From contig NZ_CP051534.1 in NCBI RefSeq assembly GCF_016748675.1, positions 558,001-622,000 on the forward strand: DNA of 64,000 nt, written 5' to 3'. Of this stretch, positions 59,642 to 64,000 are shown one piece after another. Below the pieces are notes generated by a model. It saw only the letters and a list, made by a program, of their open reading frames with translations, had not been told where the DNA came from and ran no database searches. The stretch's first letter is position 1. The number at the start of each line of letters is the position of its first letter. Origin of the DNA: Helicobacter pylori. Its GTDB lineage: Bacteria > Campylobacterota > Campylobacteria > Campylobacterales > Helicobacteraceae. A program made the position numbers and the translations under genes.

Positions 59642-60298
59642 GTGTTGGATAGTTTTGAGATTTTAAAGGCTTTAAAGAGCTTGGATTTATTGAAAAACGC
59701 CCCTGCTTGGTGGTGGCCTAACGCTTTGAAATTTGAAGCTCTATTAGGGGCGGTTTTAACGCAAAATACTAAATTTGAAGCCGTTTTGAAATCTTTAGAA
59801 AATTTAAAAAACGCTTTCATTTTAGAAAATGATGATGAGATCAATCTTAAAAAAATCGCTTATATGGAGTTTTCAAAGCTTGCAGAGTGTGTCCGCCCTA
59901 GCGGGTTTTATAACCAAAAAGCCAAACGACTGATTGATTTGAGCAAGAATATTTTAAAAGACTTTCAAAGTTTTGAAAATTTTAAACAAGAAGTAACCAG
60001 AGAGTGGCTTTTAGATCAAAAGGGCATTGGCAAAGAAAGCGCGGATGCGATTTTATGCTATGCGTGCGCCAAAGAAGTGATGGTGGTGGATAAATACAGC
60101 TATCTTTTTTTAAAAAAATTAGGCATAGAGATAGAAGATTATGACGAATTGCAACATTTTTTTGAAAAAGGCGTTCAAGAGAACTTAAATTCTGCCTTAG
60201 CGCTTTATGAAAACACCATTCCTTTAGCGCAACTTTATGCGAGATTCCATGGAAAGATTGTGGAATTTTCCAAACAAAAATTGGAATTAAAACTTTGA
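59642..60298 (+). CDS. magIII: 3-methyladenine DNA glycosylase MagIII
   Basis: MagIII removes alkylated bases such as 3-methyladenine. The 218-residue protein belongs to the endonuclease III fold, with the hairpin LLDQKGIGKESADAILCYA and the segment VMVVDKYSYLF. The iron-sulfur cysteine loop of true Nth is absent, which separates it from nth at 39058. The start is GTG at 59642. It is followed by a four-base overlap with the next gene. Confidence 0.93.
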   Translation: MLDSFEILKALKSLDLLKNAPAWWWPNALKFEALLGAVLTQNTKFEAVLKSLENLKNAFILENDDEINLKKIAYMEFSKLAECVRPSGFYNQKAKRLIDLSKNILKDFQSFENFKQEVTREWLLDQKGIGKESADAILCYACAKEVMVVDKYSYLFLKKLGIEIEDYDELQHFFEKGVQENLNSALALYENTIPLAQLYARFHGKIVEFSKQKLELKL

Positions 60299-60912
60299 TT
60301 TTTAGATTTTTCTTAATCTTAAGCCTTTTAAAAGGCGTTTTATTGGCCAAAAAGGATTTAAATTTTTTCAAACCTTTAGAGCCTACTAAAAAATATTTTG
60401 GCTCTTTTAAAATCGGCTATCTTTATCAACATGCCCAAACGACTAAAAGATCCCCCATCCGCCCTAAAAATCGCCCTCCTATTTTAATGGATAAAACTTA
60501 CCATGACGCTTCTTTAGGCTTTCAAGCAGGGTTCGTTTTAAAAAAGAAAGCTTTATTAGGGGGGTATTTGGATGCAGGAATGGGCGATTCGTATTTCATG
60601 AGCGCTGGGCTAGTCGCTGGGGTTAGGCTTTTTAAGGGTTGGGTTATCCCTAAAATCACTTTAGGCTATCAGCTCCAAATTTTAGGGGCTAAGATTGATA
60701 AGTATCAATTCAATATCCAATCAGCGGTGGGGAGTGTGGGTTTGTTTTTCAATGCGGCTAAAAATTTTGGCTTGAGCATAGAAGCAAGGGGTGGTATCCC
60801 TTTTTATTTCATCCAAAGCAAATTTTCTAAAGCCTTTGGCACGCCACGATTGAATATCTATTCTGTTGGTATCACATTCACTTTTTATGACTTTACGAGA
60901 TTTTTAGGGTAA
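60295..60912 (+). CDS. Small predicted outer membrane protein
   Basis: The 205-residue protein starts at a TTG overlapping the magIII stop and has a short signal (FRFFLILSLLKGVLLA). The mature part has beta-barrel-like strands (SFKIGYLYQHAQ, AGLVAGVRLFKGWVIPKITLGY, RLNIYSVGITFTFYDFTRF). It resembles small eight-strand outer membrane proteins; no function is known. Coupled to magIII by overlap only. Confidence 0.7.
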   Translation: MIFRFFLILSLLKGVLLAKKDLNFFKPLEPTKKYFGSFKIGYLYQHAQTTKRSPIRPKNRPPILMDKTYHDASLGFQAGFVLKKKALLGGYLDAGMGDSYFMSAGLVAGVRLFKGWVIPKITLGYQLQILGAKIDKYQFNIQSAVGSVGLFFNAAKNFGLSIEARGGIPFYFIQSKFSKAFGTPRLNIYSVGITFTFYDFTRFLG

Positions 60913-60977
60913 AATATTCATTTTAAAAAATAACTATAGAGTGTAAAAACCATAATTAGACAAACCTTTAAGGATTT

Positions 60978-62000
60978 ATGATGATTTTCATTGACGCATG
61001 TTTTAGAAAGGAAACGCCTTACACGCCCATTTGGATGATGAGGCAAGCGGGGCGTTACCTTAGCGAATACCAAGAGAGTCGTAAAAAAGCGGGGAGTTTC
61101 TTGGAATTGTGTCAAAATAGCGATCTAGCCACAGAAGTTACCTTACAGCCGGTAGAGATTTTGGGCGTGGATGCGGCTATTTTATTTAGCGATATTTTAG
61201 TAGTGCCTTTGGAAATGGGCTTGAATTTGGAGTTTATCCCCAAAAAGGGGCCGCATTTTTTAGAGACGATTACGGATTTAAAAAGCGTGGAAAGCCTAAA
61301 AGTAGGGGCTTATAAACAACTGAATTATGTCTATGATACGATTTCTCAAACGCGCCAAAAGCTTTCTAAAGAGAAAGCGTTAATCGGTTTTTGCGGATCG
61401 CCTTGGACTTTAGCGACTTACATGATAGAAGGCGAGGGGAGTAAATCGTATGCCAAAAGCAAGAAAATGCTTTATAGCGAGCCTGAAGTTTTAAAAGCGC
61501 TTTTAGAAAAATTGAGCCTTGAATTGATAGAGTATTTGAGTCTTCAAATCCAAGCAGGGGTCAATGCGGTGATGATCTTTGACTCATGGGCTAGCGCTTT
61601 AGAAAAAGAAGCGTATTTGAAATTCAGTTGGGATTATTTGAAAAATATTTCTAAAGAGCTTAAAAAACGCTATGCGCATATCCCGGTTATCCTTTTCCCT
61701 AAAGGGATTGGCGCTTATTTGGATAGCATAGACGGGGAATTTGATGTGTTTGGCGTGGATTGGGGCACGCCTTTAGAGGTGGCAAAAAAGATTTTAGGCG
61801 ATAAATATGTTTTGCAAGGGAATTTAGAACCCACCCGCCTTTATGATAAAAACGCTTTAGAAGAAGGGGTTGAAAGGATTCTAAAAGTCATGGGCAATCA
61901 AGGGCATATTTTTAATTTAGGGCATGGGATGTTACCGGATTTACCCAGAGAAAACGCAAAATATTTAGTGCAATTAGTGCATGCTAAAACCAGGCGATAG
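60978..62000 (+). CDS. hemE: Uroporphyrinogen decarboxylase
   Basis: HemE removes four carboxyl groups from uroporphyrinogen III in haem synthesis. The 340-residue protein has the family opening [15 protein letters not shown] and the central [16 protein letters not shown]. The final [14 protein letters not shown] is also typical. A one-codon shorter start at 60981 is possible. It precedes hefA by nine bases. Confidence 0.97.
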   Translation: MMIFIDACFRKETPYTPIWMMRQAGRYLSEYQESRKKAGSFLELCQNSDLATEVTLQPVEILGVDAAILFSDILVVPLEMGLNLEFIPKKGPHFLETITDLKSVESLKVGAYKQLNYVYDTISQTRQKLSKEKALIGFCGSPWTLATYMIEGEGSKSYAKSKKMLYSEPEVLKALLEKLSLELIEYLSLQIQAGVNAVMIFDSWASALEKEAYLKFSWDYLKNISKELKKRYAHIPVILFPKGIGAYLDSIDGEFDVFGVDWGTPLEVAKKILGDKYVLQGNLEPTRLYDKNALEEGVERILKVMGNQGHIFNLGHGMLPDLPRENAKYLVQLVHAKTRR

Positions 62001-62009
62001 GGGGGATTG

Positions 62010-63443
62010 ATGAAAACTATTATAAGGTATGTTAGTTTATGGGGCTTGTGTGCAGCTTTAACTCTAGCGCAAAGCCCCTCTAAAACCCCAGATGAAATCA
62101 AGCAAATCCTTAACAATTACAGCCATAAGAATTTAAAGCTCATTGATCCGCCGACAAGTTCTTTAGAAGCAACACCGGGTTTTTTGCCCTTATCTAAAGA
62201 AACAGCGACCACTATCAATCAAGAGATTGCTAAATACCATGAAAAAAGCGATAAAGCCGCTTTGGGGCTTTATGAATTGCTAAAGGGGGCTACCACTAAT
62301 CTCAGTTTGCAAGCGCAAGAACTCAGTGTCAAGCAAGCGATGAAAAACCATACCATCGCAAAAGCGATGTTTTTGCCCACTCTTAATATGAACTATAACT
62401 TTAAAAATGAAAATAGGGATACTCCGCATTTTAAACGCTACAACACGCAACAACTCCAGGCTGAAGTCAAATTGAATGTGTTTAATGGTTTTAGCGATGT
62501 GAATAATGTCAAAGAAAAGTCTGCGACTTACCGATCCACTGTGGCTAATTTAGAGTATAGCCGCCAGAGCGTGTATTTGCAAGTGGTGCAACAATATTAT
62601 GAGTATTTTAACAATCTCGCTCGCATGATCGCTTTACAAAAGAAATTAGAGCAAATCAAAACAGACATTAAAAGGGTTACCAAACTCTATGACGAAGGGC
62701 TAACCACGATTGATGATTTGCAAAGCTTAAAAGCGCAAGGGAATTTGAGCGAATACGATATTTTGGACATACAATTTGCTTTGGAGCAAAACCGCTTGAC
62801 TTTAGAATACCTCACTAACCTCAGTGTGAAAAATTTAAAAAAGACTACGATTGATGCGCCTAATTTGCAATTGAGAGAAAGGCAAGATTTAGTCTCTTTA
62901 AGGGAGCAAATTTCTGCGCTCAAATACCAAAACAAACAGCTCAACTATTACCCTACGGTGGATGTTTATGACTCATGGCTTTATTGGATCCAAAAACCCG
63001 CTTACGCTTTGGGGGGTTTTGGGAACTTCTTCCCCGGTCAGCAAAATACGGCTGGGGTTACTGCGAGCATGAAATTTTTTGATGATATAGGGTTGAGCTT
63101 GCAAAAACAATCCATCATGCTAGGCCGATTAGCGAATGAAAAGAATTTAGCGTATAAAAAATTAGAGCAAGAAAAAGACGAACAGCTTTACAGGTGGTCG
63201 CTTGATATTGCTAGAGCCAAGATTGAATCTTCAAAGGCCAGTTTGGATGCGGCTAACCTTTCTTTTGCCAATATTAAAAGGAAATACGACGCTAATTTAG
63301 TGGATTTCACCACCTATTTAAGGGGCTTAACCACGCGCTTTGATGCGGAAGTGGCTTACAATTTAGCGCTCAACAATTATGAAGTGCAAAAAGCCAATTA
63401 CATTTTCAACAGCGGGCATAAAATAGACGACTATGTGCATTAA
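62010..63443 (+). CDS. hefA: HefA, TolC-like outer membrane efflux channel
   Basis: HefA is the TolC homologue of the HefABC efflux pump and gives resistance to antibiotics and bile salts. ATG at 62010 gives 477 residues; a TTG one codon upstream is possible. A signal peptide (LWGLCAALTLAQ) is followed by two OEP repeats with long helices. It opens the hefABC operon; hefB starts nine bases later. Confidence 0.96.
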   Translation: MKTIIRYVSLWGLCAALTLAQSPSKTPDEIKQILNNYSHKNLKLIDPPTSSLEATPGFLPLSKETATTINQEIAKYHEKSDKAALGLYELLKGATTNLSLQAQELSVKQAMKNHTIAKAMFLPTLNMNYNFKNENRDTPHFKRYNTQQLQAEVKLNVFNGFSDVNNVKEKSATYRSTVANLEYSRQSVYLQVVQQYYEYFNNLARMIALQKKLEQIKTDIKRVTKLYDEGLTTIDDLQSLKAQGNLSEYDILDIQFALEQNRLTLEYLTNLSVKNLKKTTIDAPNLQLRERQDLVSLREQISALKYQNKQLNYYPTVDVYDSWLYWIQKPAYALGGFGNFFPGQQNTAGVTASMKFFDDIGLSLQKQSIMLGRLANEKNLAYKKLEQEKDEQLYRWSLDIARAKIESSKASLDAANLSFANIKRKYDANLVDFTTYLRGLTTRFDAEVAYNLALNNYEVQKANYIFNSGHKIDDYVH

Positions 63444-63452
63444 GGGATAAAA

Positions 63453-64000
63453 ATGATACGAAAAATTTTAATAGGACTTTTTTTGAGCTTTTTGAGTTTG
63501 GAAGCTGGCGAGAAAGTGTATGCGATTTTCAATGTGAAAGCGGTGCAAGACTCCAAACTCACTCTGGATAGCACAGGGATTGTGGATAGCATTAAGGTTA
63601 CTGAGGGGAGCGTGGTCAAAAAGGGCGATGTTTTGTTGCTTTTGTATAATCAAGACAAGCAGGCTCAAAGCGATTCTACCGAGCAACAACTCATTTTCGC
63701 TAAAAAGCAATACCAACGATACAGCAAAACCGGGGGGGCTGTGGATAAAAACACTCTAGAGAGTTATGAGTTCAATTACAGGCGTTTGGAGTCTGATTAC
63801 GCTTATTCTATTGCGGTATTGAATAAAACCATCTTGAGAGCCCCTTTTGATGGTGTGGTGGCGAGCAAAAACATTCAAGTGGGCGAAGGGGTGAGCGCGA
63901 ATAGCACGGTGTTATTGAGATTAGTCAGCCATGCTAGGAAATTGGTTATTGAATTTGATTCTAAATATATTAATGCAGTCAAAGTGGGGGACACTTACAC
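63453..64000 (+). CDS. hefB: HefB, membrane fusion protein of the HefABC efflux pump (partial)
   Basis: The first 182 codons are present; the window cuts the gene. The signal peptide (ILIGLFLSFLSLEAG) is followed by a lipoyl-like half (TGIVDSIKVTEGSVVKKGDVLLLL), a helical hairpin and the second half APFDGVVASKNIQVGEGV, the standard membrane-fusion layout. AAGGGA precedes the ATG. It bridges HefA and the RND pump HefC, which should follow. Confidence 0.93.
   Translation, partial: MIRKILIGLFLSFLSLEAGEKVYAIFNVKAVQDSKLTLDSTGIVDSIKVTEGSVVKKGDVLLLLYNQDKQAQSDSTEQQLIFAKKQYQRYSKTGGAVDKNTLESYEFNYRRLESDYAYSIAVLNKTILRAPFDGVVASKNIQVGEGVSANSTVLLRLVSHARKLVIEFDSKYINAVKVGDTY

Overview
The window is a 64 kb piece of a Helicobacter pylori chromosome from a cag-positive strain. 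It is AT-rich and carries the right end of the cag pathogenicity island (cagE, cagD, cagC, cagB, cagA), then core genes in the order familiar from H. pylori: murI, rho, the fatty acid genes, the oor operon, Tip-alpha, tlpD, flaA and hefAB. Comparison with named strains is from memory, because no database search was possible. The CagA tail is of Western type: one EPIYA-A, one EPIYT-B and one EPIYA-C site.

Layout. 1-7925 is the cag island end. cagE (truncated by the window edge), cagD, cagC and cagB run leftward; cagA runs rightward with a 104-base leader, a terminator, a small dispersed repeat and the remains of a superfamily 1 helicase. The island joins the core chromosome at a 31-base attachment sequence formed by the 3' end of murI. 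7926-14405 holds murI, rho, ribosomal protein L31, two RNA methyltransferases, a RodZ-like envelope protein and its partner. 14406-14886 is empty. 14887-18854 is a fatty-acid and ribosomal cluster (accA, fabF, acpP, fabG, rpsU) with a second copy of the dispersed repeat. 18955-31956 holds an outer membrane protein, a ribbon-helix-helix protein, a DoxX-like protein, dapF, an AI-2E-type permease and a long leftward run from a radical SAM protein to folD (ychF, pepA, dedA-like, apt, rpiB, M50 peptidase, lepB).

32031-42870 is a leftward envelope and flagellar block: a sulfatase-fold membrane enzyme, the two-subunit Kdo hydrolase, dihydroorotase, TonB, FliO, FliN, endonuclease III, a FeoA-like protein and a giant AsmA-like protein. 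mltG and oorDABC run rightward to 46806. 46919-48694 is a strain-variable slot; here it holds a HAD-superfamily (COG5610-like) gene behind a 14-base poly-A tract that abuts its -10 box. After that come the dba-dsbI pair, RNase P RNA, Tip-alpha, a leftward set (penicillin-binding protein 1A, bioF, tlpD, an ABC exporter), then flaA, magIII, a small outer membrane protein, hemE, hefA and the start of hefB.

Points most worth following are the poly-A promoter of the HAD gene, homopolymer tracts in both Kdo hydrolase subunits and in fliO, the paired mini-ORF and hairpin repeat near cagA and fabF, and a 26-residue membrane peptide gene between acpP and fabG. No tRNA, CRISPR array, intact insertion sequence or complete restriction system was seen.
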